This document shows, piece by piece, positions 18,825 through 27,640 of a stretch of DNA of 64,000 bases. The DNA lies in contig NZ_BDDT01000004.1 in the NCBI RefSeq assembly GCF_001661495.1, forward strand, positions 62,001 to 126,000, given 5' to 3'. Position 1 is the first letter of the stretch; the number at the start of each line of letters is the position of its first letter. A model generated the notes under the pieces. It saw only the letters and a program-made list of their open reading frames with translations, did not search any database and was not told where the DNA came from. The position numbers were made by a program, and so were the translations under genes. This DNA is from Pseudoalteromonas prydzensis. GTDB lineage: Bacteria > Pseudomonadota > Gammaproteobacteria > Enterobacterales > Alteromonadaceae.

Positions 18825-19850
18825 TTAGCTGCTATATACCGAAAACTTATTGGTTTTATGAACTGTTTGGTAAGTGCCAAACTGGGCCTCTAAAATAGGT
18901 GGGTATTTTAAGAAACAGTTTGCAACAATGGTTAATTTACCTTGCTTGGTTAAGTGCTGTTTAGCGCCACTTAAAAATTGTTCGGCAACAGTGTAATCAG
19001 TAGCAATACCAGTATGAAACGGTGGATTTGAAATAATTAATTCAAATTTACCTGTTACATTTGCTAATCCATCACTTAATAAGGCTTTACCGCTGACATT
19101 GTTAAGCGCGAGAGTTTGCTCGGTTGCATAGGCGGCAAGGGCACTTACATCTGTGCAAGTAAAGTTCAGTGCTGGGTTTTTTAAGCCTAAAAAAGTTGCA
19201 ATTAAGCCCGCACCACAGCCAAAATCGAGCACATTCCCAGATTTAATTATAGGCGCATTCTCAAGCAGTATTTTAGTACCGCCATCAAGTTCACCATGAT
19301 TAAAGACCCCAGGTACGCTGATCGCGCTAAAACTCATACCTGCTACATCTACACTAAATTGTTTGTGGTAGCGAGTGATAACAAACTCAGAGAGTTTAGC
19401 TATTTCTGTAAATAAATACAGAGCACAATGGCGGGCACTGTCAATTTTATTACTGTATTCGCAGTGACTGCTAAATTGCTTTTCAATTGATTTTACGCCG
19501 CTTTTATTTTCACCGACTACCAATAGTTCTGCATCTGGATTAATAACTGCACGGATATTATCTAGCGTCATTAGCGCTTCAGGCTTGGCTTTAGGATAAT
19601 AATAGATAACTAAATCAAAATGTTTTGCAGTTATTTCGTGGCTTACGCAAACATCAATACCTTGGATGTTTTTGGCAAATTCGCCATTCGCATGGTTGTA
19701 GCTAAAAGCGCTAATTTTGCTGTTTGGATTTAGCTGTTGCAACTGTGACAAAAAGCCATCTTGGACAAAATTAACCACCAAAATAGAGTCTGCCTTGAGG
19801 TTTTCGCTATTACGAAGTAATAACGAACTAGGATTGGTTAATGCGCTCAT
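18825..19850 (-). CDS. rsmC: 16S rRNA (guanine1207-N2)-methyltransferase
   Basis: Methylates G1207 of 16S rRNA in the 30S subunit using SAM. The 341-residue protein has the typical two-domain plan: a degenerate N-terminal methyltransferase-like domain, and a C-terminal catalytic domain with the SAM-binding VLDFGCGAGLIATFLG and the catalytic IISNPPFHTGIATDYTVAEQ. The start ATG has a GCAAGCC rather than a clear ribosome site. It follows trmB on the same strand after 30 bases, so two RNA methyltransferases probably share a transcript. Confidence 0.93.
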   Translation of the reverse strand: MSALTNPSSLLLRNSENLKADSILVVNFVQDGFLSQLQQLNPNSKISAFSYNHANGEFAKNIQGIDVCVSHEITAKHFDLVIYYYPKAKPEALMTLDNIRAVINPDAELLVVGENKSGVKSIEKQFSSHCEYSNKIDSARHCALYLFTEIAKLSEFVITRYHKQFSVDVAGMSFSAISVPGVFNHGELDGGTKILLENAPIIKSGNVLDFGCGAGLIATFLGLKNPALNFTCTDVSALAAYATEQTLALNNVSGKALLSDGLANVTGKFELIISNPPFHTGIATDYTVAEQFLSGAKQHLTKQGKLTIVANCFLKYPPILEAQFGTYQTVHKTNKFSVYSS

Positions 19851-19880
19851 AAATGGCTTGCCTTTGATTAATTAATTTAA

Positions 19881-20606
19881 TTAGCTAATGCGTTCAAACA
19901 TTAAATCCCAAACACCGTGACCTAAACGATGGCCGCGTTGTTCAAATTTAGTCAACGGACGTAAGTCAGGGCGTGGAACATAATCGTTCGTTTGTGATTG
20001 GTTAGTAAAATGCTTGGCAGTTTGCATTACTTCAAGCATATGCTCTGCGTAGTTTTCCCAATCAGTGGCCATATGAAACACACCACCAATTTTTAACTTA
20101 CTGCGTAGACTTTCAACAAATGCTGGTTGCACAATACGGCGTTTATGATGACGCTTTTTATGCCACGGATCAGGGAAGAATAATTGCACCGTGGTAATGC
20201 TACCTTCGGCTATACAGTCAGCAAATACCTCAACAGCGTCATGTTCAAAAATACGTAAATTGGTGATGCCTGCTTCGTCGGCATCCATTAAACATGCGCC
20301 AACACCTGGGCGGTGAACTTCAATACCAATAAAGTTTAGGTGTGGAGCGTTTTTAGCCATTTCAACTAATGACTTACCCATACCAAAACCAATTTCTAAT
20401 ACAACATCGTTGTCATTGCCAAATACTTGCGCTAAATCAAGCATGCCATTTTTGTGCTCAAGGCCCATTGTTGGCCAGCATTTTTCAATTGCTGCAGCTT
20501 GTCCTTTGGTTAAACGACCTTCGCGTTTAACAAAGCTGCGAATTGTACGAATATATTTACCTTCTTGCTTTGCTTGCTCAAGGTTATCGTTACTTGAATC
20601 ACTCAT
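19881..20606 (-). CDS. trmB: tRNA (guanine46-N7)-methyltransferase
   Basis: SAM-dependent enzyme that forms m7G46 in the tRNA variable loop. The 241-residue product has [17 protein letters not shown] at the N-terminus, the SAM motif [34 protein letters not shown], and the C-terminal [18 protein letters not shown], all characteristic. It is divergent from mutY, a conserved arrangement in gammaproteobacteria (trmB-mutY-yggX). Confidence 0.96.
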   Translation of the reverse strand: MSDSSNDNLEQAKQEGKYIRTIRSFVKREGRLTKGQAAAIEKCWPTMGLEHKNGMLDLAQVFGNDNDVVLEIGFGMGKSLVEMAKNAPHLNFIGIEVHRPGVGACLMDADEAGITNLRIFEHDAVEVFADCIAEGSITTVQLFFPDPWHKKRHHKRRIVQPAFVESLRSKLKIGGVFHMATDWENYAEHMLEVMQTAKHFTNQSQTNDYVPRPDLRPLTKFEQRGHRLGHGVWDLMFERIS

Positions 20607-20683
20607 ATATTTTGGCCTGATGAAAACAACATGTCTTAAAATGGTGGCGTATTATCCCTGACCAAGGCGTTGATCACAAGTAC

Positions 20684-20711
20684 TTGACCTTTTTATTAAC
20701 TGCAATAGACT
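20684..20711 (+). promoter_or_regulatory. Possible mutY promoter
   Basis: TTGACC and TAGACT with a 16-base spacer, 37 bases before the mutY start. The -35 is close to consensus; the -10 matches four of six. Confidence 0.4.
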
Positions 20712-20748
20712 GAGCGCCATCAAGGGTCGAGTCATAAAAGTAGTAATT

Positions 20749-21816
20749 TTGAAGTTAAATAACAGTGAAGCAAACTGGTTTTCTCAGCAAGTTGTCGATT
20801 GGTATCACCTACATGGACGTAAAACGTTACCTTGGCAGCTAAATAAAACACCATACAAAGTCTGGGTATCAGAAGTCATGTTGCAACAAACTCAAGTTGT
20901 GACTGTTATTCCATATTTTGAAAAGTTTATGGCAAGTTTTCCAGATATTATTGCTTTAGCAAATGCAGATGAAGATCAGGTACTGCATCATTGGACTGGG
21001 CTGGGTTATTACGCGCGTGCACGAAATTTACATAAAACAGCAAAAATTATTCGTGATAAATACAACGGGGTCTTTCCCACAACACTCGATGAAGTCGTTG
21101 CACTACCTGGAATAGGGCGCTCAACTGCTGGCGCTGTATTATCGTTATCACTTGGGCAACATCACCCAATCTTAGACGGTAATGTAAAGCGGGTATTGGC
21201 ACGCTATTTTATGGTTGAGGGTTGGTATGGGGTTAAAAAAGTTGAAAACCAACTGTGGCAATTAACTGAGCAACTCACCCCAAAAGAGAATGTTACTGAG
21301 TTTAATCAAGCGATGATGGATTTAGGCGCAAGCCTGTGTTCACGAAGTAAATTTGACTGCCAAGCTTGCCCATTAAACGCGCGTTGCGAGGCATTTAATA
21401 GCGATCTGGTGAAACAGTTTCCTCACTCGAAACCTAAAAAAACAGTACCCAAAAAGGTGTGCCATCAATTGATAGTGCAATGTGATGAGCAAGTTTTGAT
21501 GGAAAAAAGGCCTAACTCAGGTATTTGGGGTGGATTATTTAGCTTTTTTGAGTTTGAGCAAAAAGCCCAGTTAGATACATTTTTGGCTCAACAAGGTCTT
21601 GCACTGACAACTGATGCTCTGGAGCCTTTCACTCATGTATTTTCGCATTTTGAATTAACGATTAATCCTCATGTGTTAAAGCTAGCTAAAATACCAGATG
21701 TAGTTAATGAGCGGCAGCTGGTTTGGTACCCACTAGATCAGTCAATAGAAGTCGGTTTAGCCGCACCAACTAAAAAGCTAGTTAAACAAATCGCTTCAAT
21801 AGTTTACACTAGCTAA
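20749..21816 (+). CDS. mutY: A/G-specific adenine DNA glycosylase MutY
   Basis: Removes adenine mispaired with 8-oxoguanine, preventing G:C to T:A changes. The 355-residue protein shows the catalytic glutamate in [10 protein letters not shown], the helix-hairpin-helix [11 protein letters not shown], catalytic Asp in [10 protein letters not shown], the iron-sulphur ligands C-x6-C-x2-C-x5-C (ending [10 protein letters not shown]), and a C-terminal Nudix-like domain that reads the 8-oxoG. The start assigned is a TTG with little ribosome site; the frame stays open a short way upstream, so the start is the least certain part. Followed by yggX. Confidence 0.95.
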   Translation: MKLNNSEANWFSQQVVDWYHLHGRKTLPWQLNKTPYKVWVSEVMLQQTQVVTVIPYFEKFMASFPDIIALANADEDQVLHHWTGLGYYARARNLHKTAKIIRDKYNGVFPTTLDEVVALPGIGRSTAGAVLSLSLGQHHPILDGNVKRVLARYFMVEGWYGVKKVENQLWQLTEQLTPKENVTEFNQAMMDLGASLCSRSKFDCQACPLNARCEAFNSDLVKQFPHSKPKKTVPKKVCHQLIVQCDEQVLMEKRPNSGIWGGLFSFFEFEQKAQLDTFLAQQGLALTTDALEPFTHVFSHFELTINPHVLKLAKIPDVVNERQLVWYPLDQSIEVGLAAPTKKLVKQIASIVYTS

Positions 21817-21846
21817 TATCGATTTTAAGTGAATAAGAGGTCTATC

Positions 21847-22119
21847 ATGGCACGTACAGTATTTTGTCAAAAGTTACAAAAAGAAGCAGAAGGGTTAGGA
21901 TTTCAACTTTACCCAGGTGAGCTTGGTGAAAAGATCTTCAATAATATTTCTAAAGAAGCGTGGGGTCAGTGGCAACACAAGCAGACTATGCTAATTAATG
22001 AAAAGCATTTAAATATGATGGATCCTGAGCATCGCACTTTTTTAGAGCAGCAGATGGTCGGATTTCTATTTGAAGGTAAAGAGGTAGAAATCGAAGGCTA
22101 TCGTCCACCAGAAAAATGA
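21847..22119 (+). CDS. yggX: Probable Fe(II)-trafficking protein YggX
   Basis: Small soluble protein linked to protection of iron-sulphur clusters during oxidative stress. The 90-residue product carries [49 protein letters not shown] and [11 protein letters not shown], a full-length match to the E. coli form. I take the ATG at 21847, preceded by AAGAGG, rather than the upstream ATG at 21829. It follows mutY by 30 bases, a widely conserved pair in which MutY itself holds a 4Fe-4S cluster. Confidence 0.96.
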   Translation: MARTVFCQKLQKEAEGLGFQLYPGELGEKIFNNISKEAWGQWQHKQTMLINEKHLNMMDPEHRTFLEQQMVGFLFEGKEVEIEGYRPPEK

Positions 22120-22130
22120 TTTTCTATAGT

Positions 22131-22157
22131 AAAAAAGGGCTGTTAAAGCCCTTTTTT
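22131..22157. terminator. Bidirectional terminator of mutY-yggX and the hybrid kinase
   Basis: AAAAAAGGGC / GCCCTTTTTT with a 7-base loop; A-run and T-run on opposite sides allow it to serve both convergent genes. Confidence 0.88.
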
Positions 22158-22167
22158 ATTGCTTAAA

Positions 22168-24936
22168 TTAAATCGTATCATCTTGCACTTGAGCATTACG
22201 TACTTGCTCTTTTAAATATTGCGCAACACGTGAATATTCAATTTCTAAATTATCACGCAGTTCAATCAACTGATCACTGGTTAAATCTTGCTCTTTGCAC
22301 TGACTTTCAAAATCAGCGGCAAGCTCTGCTACTTTCTCTGCACCGATAGTTTTTGATATTGATTTTAATTGATGACACGCCGAGATGATTATTTCCTTAT
22401 CTGCGGTCATTACGCCGGTATTTATTTCTTTAGTTAAAGTATGACTTTGCTCTAAATACATTTTAAAGAAGCGCAATTGCTTTGCTTCATCATTATTGAT
22501 GTACTTGGCAAGCATCTCCAAGTTTATGGGCGTTGTAGGTTTAGTTGGTTTAGCGGCGATAGGCCCTTGCTTGCTTATATCACTCCATCTATTGAGGGTT
22601 GCCTCTAGCGTGTTTAATTCAACCGGTTTAGTAATGAAGTCATTAATACCCGCGTTTAAACAGCGCTCTTTTTCACCTTTAAGCGCATTTGCGGTTACTG
22701 CGATAATATAAGGTTGGGCGTTAATATCCTCAAGCTGTGAGGCTTCGTCACGGATTTTTTCAACCATGTCATAACCAGACATTTTAGGCATGTGCAAATC
22801 GGTTAAAATTAATGGGTAATGACCGCTTTGCCACATTTTTAAACCTTCTTCACCGTTTTCAGCAACCTCTACACCAAAGCCTAATAAGTGCAATTGATCG
22901 GTGAGCACTTGCTGATTCAAAATATTGTCCTCAACGAGTAATACCAATTTGTTCTCATCGCGAGCTTGCTCAACACTTAAATAATTATTAAGGGTTTTAA
23001 CCGGCTTAACTTGTTTTGGTGTGTGCAGCCCAGCTGCAACTAATAACGACATCATAAAGTTTGACTTACACAACGGCGCTGCATTTAGGTAAAAAATGTT
23101 CTGATGATTGATTGCCGTTTCGTCTAATTTACTCAGTACCACGACTTGCTGGTTATTATCTTCAAGGGTGTACAATAAACGGCGTAATAAATAATTAATA
23201 TTATCCATTGCATCAACACCATCAAGTACCCAGATAATACCGGGCGTATCTTGATGTTGTTCAACTTCTTCAACGGTTTGTACCGTAATTGTTTTAGCAC
23301 CCATAAATGATAGGTAACGATTTAGGGTTTGCTTTCTGGTTGGGTGCTCTGTAACAAGCACAACACGGTGATCTTTTAATGCATTTTTATGCGCGTACTT
23401 AATACTGTTTTCGGTGCTAAATGGCAGCTCCACGACAAAGTCACTACCAATTCCTACATTACTAGTGACATTAATTGAGCCCAGCATTAGCTCAGTTAAA
23501 CTTTTACAAATTGATAAACCTAAACCGGTTCCGCCGTATTCTCGGGTAATAGATCCCTCGGCTTGGATAAATGGATTAAATATTTCTCGAAGCTGGGCTG
23601 GGTTCATGCCTTTACCGTTATCACTTACGGTAAAGCGCAAAGTGAAATGATCAGTGGTGTTTTGTGCCACTTCTACCGAAATTCTCACATAGCCTACACG
23701 GTCGTCATTACTGCTGGTAAATTTAATCGCGTTACTACATAAGTTATACAGCACTTGGCGCACACGAACTGTATCACCAATTAAGTTTATTGGGATATCA
23801 GGCGCAATGGCAAGTTCCAACTCTAATTGGCGTTTTTTAGCCACGGATGACAATACTCTGGCCACTTCCTCTATGGTATCTGATACAGAGAAAGGGATAG
23901 TATCTATGTGGAGCTTACCGGCTTCAATTTTGGAGAAATCTAAAATATCATCCAAAATCCCAAGCAGTGAGAATGCAGATTCACGAATAATTGTACTTAG
24001 GCGATGCTGGGCGCCATTTAGCTCGGTTTGCCTTAATAAATCAATTGTGCCGATAACGCCATTCATTGGCGTACGTATTTCATGGCTCATAGTTGCTAAG
24101 AAGGTTGTTTTTGCTTCGCTTGCTTGCTCAGCTCTTTGGCTTGCTTTTTCAAGCGCTAAAGTACGGTTTTGCACTTCTGTTTCAAGGCTACTTTGCAGGT
24201 TCTGTAAATCTTGCTGGGCGATATCATTGTTACTGATTGCATTTTGAACTTGCAGTAATAGTTGGTTGATATTTTTAGCAACAACGCCAAGGCCAATATC
24301 AAGCTGTTCATTAACCTGTGTATTGTAACGATTAGATTTAGTGATACTTTGTAATTCATGAGCAAGGGTGTCACTGCTTTTACGGATCCGTGTATTAAGG
24401 TAGGCGTTAAAAAATAATGCAAGCAAAACTAGGCAAACAGTAGCAACTCCAGCAAACACTATCGCAAGTACTATTGAATGTTGCGGTAATAAAACTGTTG
24501 AATTAGATTTTTGCTTAATGATCAATTCACCAACGGGTTGATCATTTAACTTTAATTGATGATGAATAACACCTTGCTCAGCTAAATATTGGTCAAGTTT
24601 AATCGCTTCAATTGCAGGCCTATTACTTGCAAATACTAATTGTGCTGGCGCAGTTGGTGTATACCTATATAAGTAGTAATCATATTGAGCATTCAGTGCG
24701 AGAGTTAAATCGAGTAGTTTGTTAGCGTTATCTTGCCCTGGACGCGTTAATGCATTTACTAAAGGGGTATCTAACTGCTCAGCCAGTTGCGCTAAGCTTA
24801 GTGAATCTTGCTCTACTTTAGTATCTTGAGTAGGGTAAAAAGAATATGCAACTACAGCGAGTGCGGTTATGGCTAGGTTTATAATTATAAAAAGGGGCAA
24901 TAGGCCTTTTACAGGAGAAGAAAATTTACTCTGCAT
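22168..24936 (-). CDS. Hybrid sensor histidine kinase (HisKA-HATPase-REC-REC-Hpt)
   Basis: BarA-like membrane kinase, 922 residues. In order: N-terminal helix (about 10-31), a periplasmic stretch, a second helix (ALVIVFAGVATVCLVLLALF region, about 150-170), HAMP-like coiled coil, HisKA with ATMSHEIRTPMNG, HATPase (SDNGKGMNPAQLREIF, GGTGLGLSICKSL), a degenerate receiver without a clear phosphoacceptor aspartate motif (about 520-640), a full receiver with LILTDLHMPKMSG, and an Hpt domain with ACHQLKSISKTIG. Not clearly an orthologue of a named kinase. No response regulator lies beside it, so its output partner is unknown. Confidence 0.88.
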   Translation of the reverse strand: MQSKFSSPVKGLLPLFIIINLAITALAVVAYSFYPTQDTKVEQDSLSLAQLAEQLDTPLVNALTRPGQDNANKLLDLTLALNAQYDYYLYRYTPTAPAQLVFASNRPAIEAIKLDQYLAEQGVIHHQLKLNDQPVGELIIKQKSNSTVLLPQHSIVLAIVFAGVATVCLVLLALFFNAYLNTRIRKSSDTLAHELQSITKSNRYNTQVNEQLDIGLGVVAKNINQLLLQVQNAISNNDIAQQDLQNLQSSLETEVQNRTLALEKASQRAEQASEAKTTFLATMSHEIRTPMNGVIGTIDLLRQTELNGAQHRLSTIIRESAFSLLGILDDILDFSKIEAGKLHIDTIPFSVSDTIEEVARVLSSVAKKRQLELELAIAPDIPINLIGDTVRVRQVLYNLCSNAIKFTSSNDDRVGYVRISVEVAQNTTDHFTLRFTVSDNGKGMNPAQLREIFNPFIQAEGSITREYGGTGLGLSICKSLTELMLGSINVTSNVGIGSDFVVELPFSTENSIKYAHKNALKDHRVVLVTEHPTRKQTLNRYLSFMGAKTITVQTVEEVEQHQDTPGIIWVLDGVDAMDNINYLLRRLLYTLEDNNQQVVVLSKLDETAINHQNIFYLNAAPLCKSNFMMSLLVAAGLHTPKQVKPVKTLNNYLSVEQARDENKLVLLVEDNILNQQVLTDQLHLLGFGVEVAENGEEGLKMWQSGHYPLILTDLHMPKMSGYDMVEKIRDEASQLEDINAQPYIIAVTANALKGEKERCLNAGINDFITKPVELNTLEATLNRWSDISKQGPIAAKPTKPTTPINLEMLAKYINNDEAKQLRFFKMYLEQSHTLTKEINTGVMTADKEIIISACHQLKSISKTIGAEKVAELAADFESQCKEQDLTSDQLIELRDNLEIEYSRVAQYLKEQVRNAQVQDDTI

Positions 24937-25177
24937 TTATTATCCAACTTATCTATTATCAACCGCAATCTAAACAGTCGCTTGTGTACTGGGAATCAAT
25001 CCTATCATTTACCAGAAATAATTCACTACGTTTTTAGGACTGTTGTACACAAAACAGTTAAAATACCTATCCGATAGATAAATTAAAGAGTACTTGCTGT
25101 AAAAAACAGCGTACTTTACATTTATTAATCGCTTTGTTGAAAAACTGTGCAAACAGTTATAAAGAATAAAAAAAAAG

Positions 25178-25206
25178 TTGACTTAAAAGGGCAAAACCAG
25201 TTTAAT
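25178..25206 (+). promoter_or_regulatory. tRNA operon promoter with GC-rich discriminator
   Basis: TTGACT and TTTAAT are separated by 17 bases, followed by the GC-rich discriminator ACGCCGC, as in stringently controlled stable-RNA promoters. It heads the tRNA-Phe/Thr array. Confidence 0.6.
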
Positions 25207-25215
25207 ACGCCGCAC

Positions 25216-25240
25216 GCCCAGATAGCTAAGTCAGTAGAGC
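25216..25240 (+). pseudogene. tRNA-Phe 5' fragment in operon leader
   Basis: GCCCAGATAGCTAAGTCAGTAGAGC equals the first 25 bases of the downstream tRNA-Phe except for two changes (C to A, G to A). No anticodon arm follows. It begins almost where transcription should start, so it may fold as a D-arm-like hairpin in the leader. Confidence 0.7.
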
Positions 25241-25272
25241 TAAGTGGGAAGTGTATAGATTAAAACTGAAAT

Positions 25273-25348
25273 GCCCAGATAGCTCAGTCGGTAGAGCAGA
25301 GGATTGAAAATCCTCGTGTCCGTGGTTCGATTCCGCGTCTGGGCACCA
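25273..25348 (+). tRNA. tRNA-Phe(GAA), first copy
   Basis: Seventy-six bases with encoded CCA. Anticodon GAA at 25306-25308 in loop TTGAAAA; T-loop TTCGATT; acceptor stem GCCCAGA/TCTGGGC. First complete tRNA in the array. Confidence 0.96.
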
Positions 25349-25420
25349 TTAATTAAGTAATAGTGTTTAAATCACATGATTAAAACATTATCACGCGTGC
25401 CTTAGCACACAGTTTAGTGT

Positions 25421-25496
<76 letters not shown>

Positions 25497-25516
25497 TTTA
25501 TTTTAGATAATTTGAA

Positions 25517-25581
25517 AGAGCAACTGACTTGTAATCAGTAATTCATTTAAGTTATCCGTTCGACTCGGTTAGTCGGCACCA
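25517..25581 (+). pseudogene. Partial tRNA-Thr with altered variable region
   Basis: Holds the anticodon arm (AGAGCAACTGACTTGTAATC) and the T-arm plus acceptor 3' half with CCA of tRNA-Thr, but the acceptor 5' strand and first half of the D-arm are missing and the variable loop GGTCAA is replaced by about 15 AT-rich bases. It cannot fold as a normal tRNA. Confidence 0.8.
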
Positions 25582-25630
25582 TTTATTTAAATTAAATGTT
25601 TTAAAAACATTTAATTAGCACTGTTTAAGT

Positions 25631-25706
25631 GCCTCGATAGCTCAGTCGGTAGAGCAGAGGATTGAAAATCCTCGTGTCCGTGGTTCGATTCCGCGTCGAG
25701 GCACCA
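25631..25706 (+). tRNA. tRNA-Phe(GAA), second copy
   Basis: Same body and GAA anticodon (25664-25666) as the first tRNA-Phe, but acceptor stem GCCTCGA/TCGAGGC, with both strands changed so pairing is kept. Confidence 0.96.
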
Positions 25707-25738
25707 TTTATTGTTTGATACTAAGTTGTATGCGTCAT

Positions 25739-25849
25739 CGAACTACGTTCGATTACAAAATACATCCATGTATTTTGCCCTGCGGGCCATCCTTCGGATG
25801 TTAAAAATTGTTCCTGACAATTTTTTACCGCCTCAGTGCACCATTTATT
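25739..25849 (+). repeat. Multi-hairpin repeat element, copy 1
   Basis: Five short inverted repeats in a row: CGAAC/GTTCG, CAAAATAC/GTATTTTG, GCCC/GGGC, CATCC/GGATG and AAAAATTGT/ACAATTTTT, then GCCTCAGTGCACCATTTAT, which imitates a tRNA 3' end. The part from 25748 is about 90 percent identical to a second copy at 27448-27548. It lies in the spacer between tRNA-Phe and tRNA-Thr, so it is probably transcribed with them. Confidence 0.85.
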
Positions 25850-25901
25850 AAAAGTTATCAATCTTTAAAATTGAAACGTGCCTTAGCACACAGTTTAGTG
25901 T

Positions 25902-25977
<76 letters not shown>

Positions 25978-26030
25978 TTTATTAAAGTAAAATGTCGAGT
26001 TTATAGTACGTTTTACAGCACAGTTGATGT

Positions 26031-26106
26031 GCCTCGATAGCTCAGTCGGTAGAGCAGAGGATTGAAAATCCTCGTGTCCGTGGTTCGATTCCGCGTCGAG
26101 GCACCA
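26031..26106 (+). tRNA. tRNA-Phe(GAA), third copy
   Basis: Identical to the second tRNA-Phe, including acceptor stem GCCTCGA/TCGAGGC and encoded CCA. It is the last intact tRNA before the accessory genes. Confidence 0.96.
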
Positions 26107-26440
26107 TTTATTCTAGCCTAGCGCTAATATCTGAAATGCCTTTTCCTACTAAATCATAGTTTCCCTACAAAAACACCTAGTTTTCGTCATAACAGACGGA
26201 GGCGACTTTGTGAACGCCAGAAACCGCGATAAAGAAACACCTATGAGTTAAAGGCAAGATTTAAATCAGAGGTGACTTTTATGGTCAGTTACTTTATCAG
26301 TGCTATAGTTATTTAAAGTAGTGTATTTGGCAGTTAAATTGATGGTGGCTTTAAATAATAGGTTAAATAAATATAAATATTTGCAGTCTTAAAGTAAAAA
26401 TGGGAACATAAAGCTACAGAAATCAAGGAAGAAAAATTGC
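26107..26440. other. Non-coding stretch between tRNA-Phe and the GNAT-like gene
   Basis: No credible ORF. AACACCTA occurs at 26172 and 26236, and GAGGYGACTTT at 26199 and 26269, suggesting an imperfect 64-70 base duplication or paired CACCT/AGGTG stems. The last 100 bases are very AT-rich and may hold the promoter of the next gene, though no clear boxes were found. Confidence 0.5.
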
Positions 26441-26977
26441 ATGAATTTAAAGCATGATGTTGCTGAAAATAAATATCAACAATACAGAGATAGAGCCTTA
26501 GAGCAGGCACGTAGGAATTTACCAATACAGATAAGGGATAAGGTTAAATTCAGAAATATTGACAATGAAGCACTGCTAATAGCTAAGGTATGGGAATCTT
26601 CACCATTAAGAAAAGAGCTTCCCTGGTCATTTGCACAGGGCTTTAAAAAATGGGCGTTTAGACACCCAAATCGCTTGGATCTAGCTGTTTGGTATGAAAA
26701 TAATTTATGTAGTTTATCAATTGGCTTTCCCACAAAAACAGGGAAGTCTATGAGACTGGATGTTATCGAGAAAAACCCTTGTAATTATCCTTTAGATAAA
26801 AGTATTTTTGCGATAAACATAGTTGCTTTTGAAGAGTTCGCAGACTTGATTGGAGCAGATAAAATTAAAATAATGCGTCCTTTAAATGACAGGTTAATCA
26901 ATTTTTATCGTTCTTACGGATTTATTTATCAAAAAAGTAAGGGTAGTGAACCAGAACATCTGTGGAAATATCTTTAA
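26441..26977 (+). CDS. GNAT-like acetyltransferase, atypical
   Basis: The 178-residue product looks like a GNAT fold mainly in its C-terminal half: MRLDVIEKNPCNYP, then VAFEEFADLIGADKIKIMRP and LNDRLINFYRSYGF, matching the last strands and helix of the fold. The usual acetyl-CoA loop (Q/RxxGxG/A) is not seen, so catalysis is uncertain. AAGGAAG precedes the ATG. The gene is more AT-rich than its neighbours and lies between the last tRNA and the apparent tRNA operon terminator with a second small gene 19 bases after it. It may be a mobile accessory gene; a toxin role is possible but only a guess. Confidence 0.65.
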   Translation: MNLKHDVAENKYQQYRDRALEQARRNLPIQIRDKVKFRNIDNEALLIAKVWESSPLRKELPWSFAQGFKKWAFRHPNRLDLAVWYENNLCSLSIGFPTKTGKSMRLDVIEKNPCNYPLDKSIFAINIVAFEEFADLIGADKIKIMRPLNDRLINFYRSYGFIYQKSKGSEPEHLWKYL

Positions 26978-26996
26978 CTGACAGGAGGTGTTTATT

Positions 26997-27278
26997 ATGA
27001 CTTCTAAAGCTAAATTAGTTTACGTAAATAAATCTAAAGTTAGACCTCCAGAGGGGACTCCTGAGTTTGATGCCTGGATAGAGGCAAGGTCAAAAGCGCG
27101 TGCGAAGTTTTATTTTGATGAAAGCAGAGATGTACCAGATTTAGCTGAAAATACTCAGTTTCTATGTGGTTCTTGGGATTTTTTGTCTCAAACAGATGAT
27201 GAAATAGATGCTGAGAATGAGGCAATGGAAAAAGCTGAAGAATTACGTAAACGTGAAAACTTAAAAGTAATTAAGTAG
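26997..27278 (+). CDS. Small acidic protein partnered with the GNAT-like gene
   Basis: A 93-residue protein with a strong AGGAGG eight bases before the ATG at 26997; an upstream in-frame GTG lacks such a site. The sequence is not recognised. It has a basic N-terminus with RPPEGTPEFDAWIEARSKAR and an acidic, helical C-terminal half (DDEIDAENEAMEKAEELRKR). No DNA-binding ribbon-helix-helix motif is seen, so it is not the usual GNAT antitoxin. Its tight spacing suggests joint expression with the upstream gene. Confidence 0.6.
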   Translation: MTSKAKLVYVNKSKVRPPEGTPEFDAWIEARSKARAKFYFDESRDVPDLAENTQFLCGSWDFLSQTDDEIDAENEAMEKAEELRKRENLKVIK

Positions 27279-27425
27279 CGACTTAGTTATACCAGTAAAT
27301 GAAAAGTCTTAAATTAGAGATAAAACCTATAATTTTTGAAATCACCTTCAATGGTGAGTGAGCATGTATTTTGTTGTGTGAGTGAAATTGACTTCGAGCG
27401 CTTTGGTACTGTTTTGGCGTGTGGG

Positions 27426-27548
27426 TTGAAAATCCTCGTGTCCGTGGTTCGATTACAAAATACGTCCCAGTATTTTGCCCTTCGGGCCATCCTTCGGATG
27501 TTAAAAATTGTTCCAGACAATTTTTTGCCGCCTCAGTGCACCATTTAT
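27426..27548 (+). repeat. Chimera: tRNA-Phe fragment joined to multi-hairpin element, copy 2
   Basis: The first 29 bases (27426-27454) equal the tRNA-Phe segment from the anticodon loop through T-loop TTCGATT. The sequence then switches into the hairpin element, with stems CAAAATAC/GTATTTTG, GCCC/GGGC, CATCC/GGATG and AAAAATTGT/ACAATTTTT. Stems match copy 1 exactly while loops differ. It ends in GCACCATTTAT like the true tRNAs. Confidence 0.85.
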
Positions 27549-27551
27549 ATT

Positions 27552-27583
27552 AAAGCCCTGCATGAAAATGCGGGGCTTTTTTG
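27552..27583 (+). terminator. Probable terminator of the tRNA operon
   Basis: AAAGCCCTGCAT / ATGCGGGGCTTT with loop GAAA and one G-U type pair, followed by six Ts. It directly follows the element that ends like a tRNA 3' end. Confidence 0.85.
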
Positions 27584-27640
27584 TTTTAAGAGAAAATTAG
27601 CACAAGTTAAGCTTGCCATGTACTCGGTTGAATTTTCTAA

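Noticed and set aside
23807..24247. Plus-strand 146-codon frame inside the hybrid kinase gene
   Set aside because: Antisense to conserved HisKA and HATPase motifs; no ribosome site.
26441..27278. Integron cassette
   Set aside because: No attC-type inverted core sites or integrase were found around the two genes.
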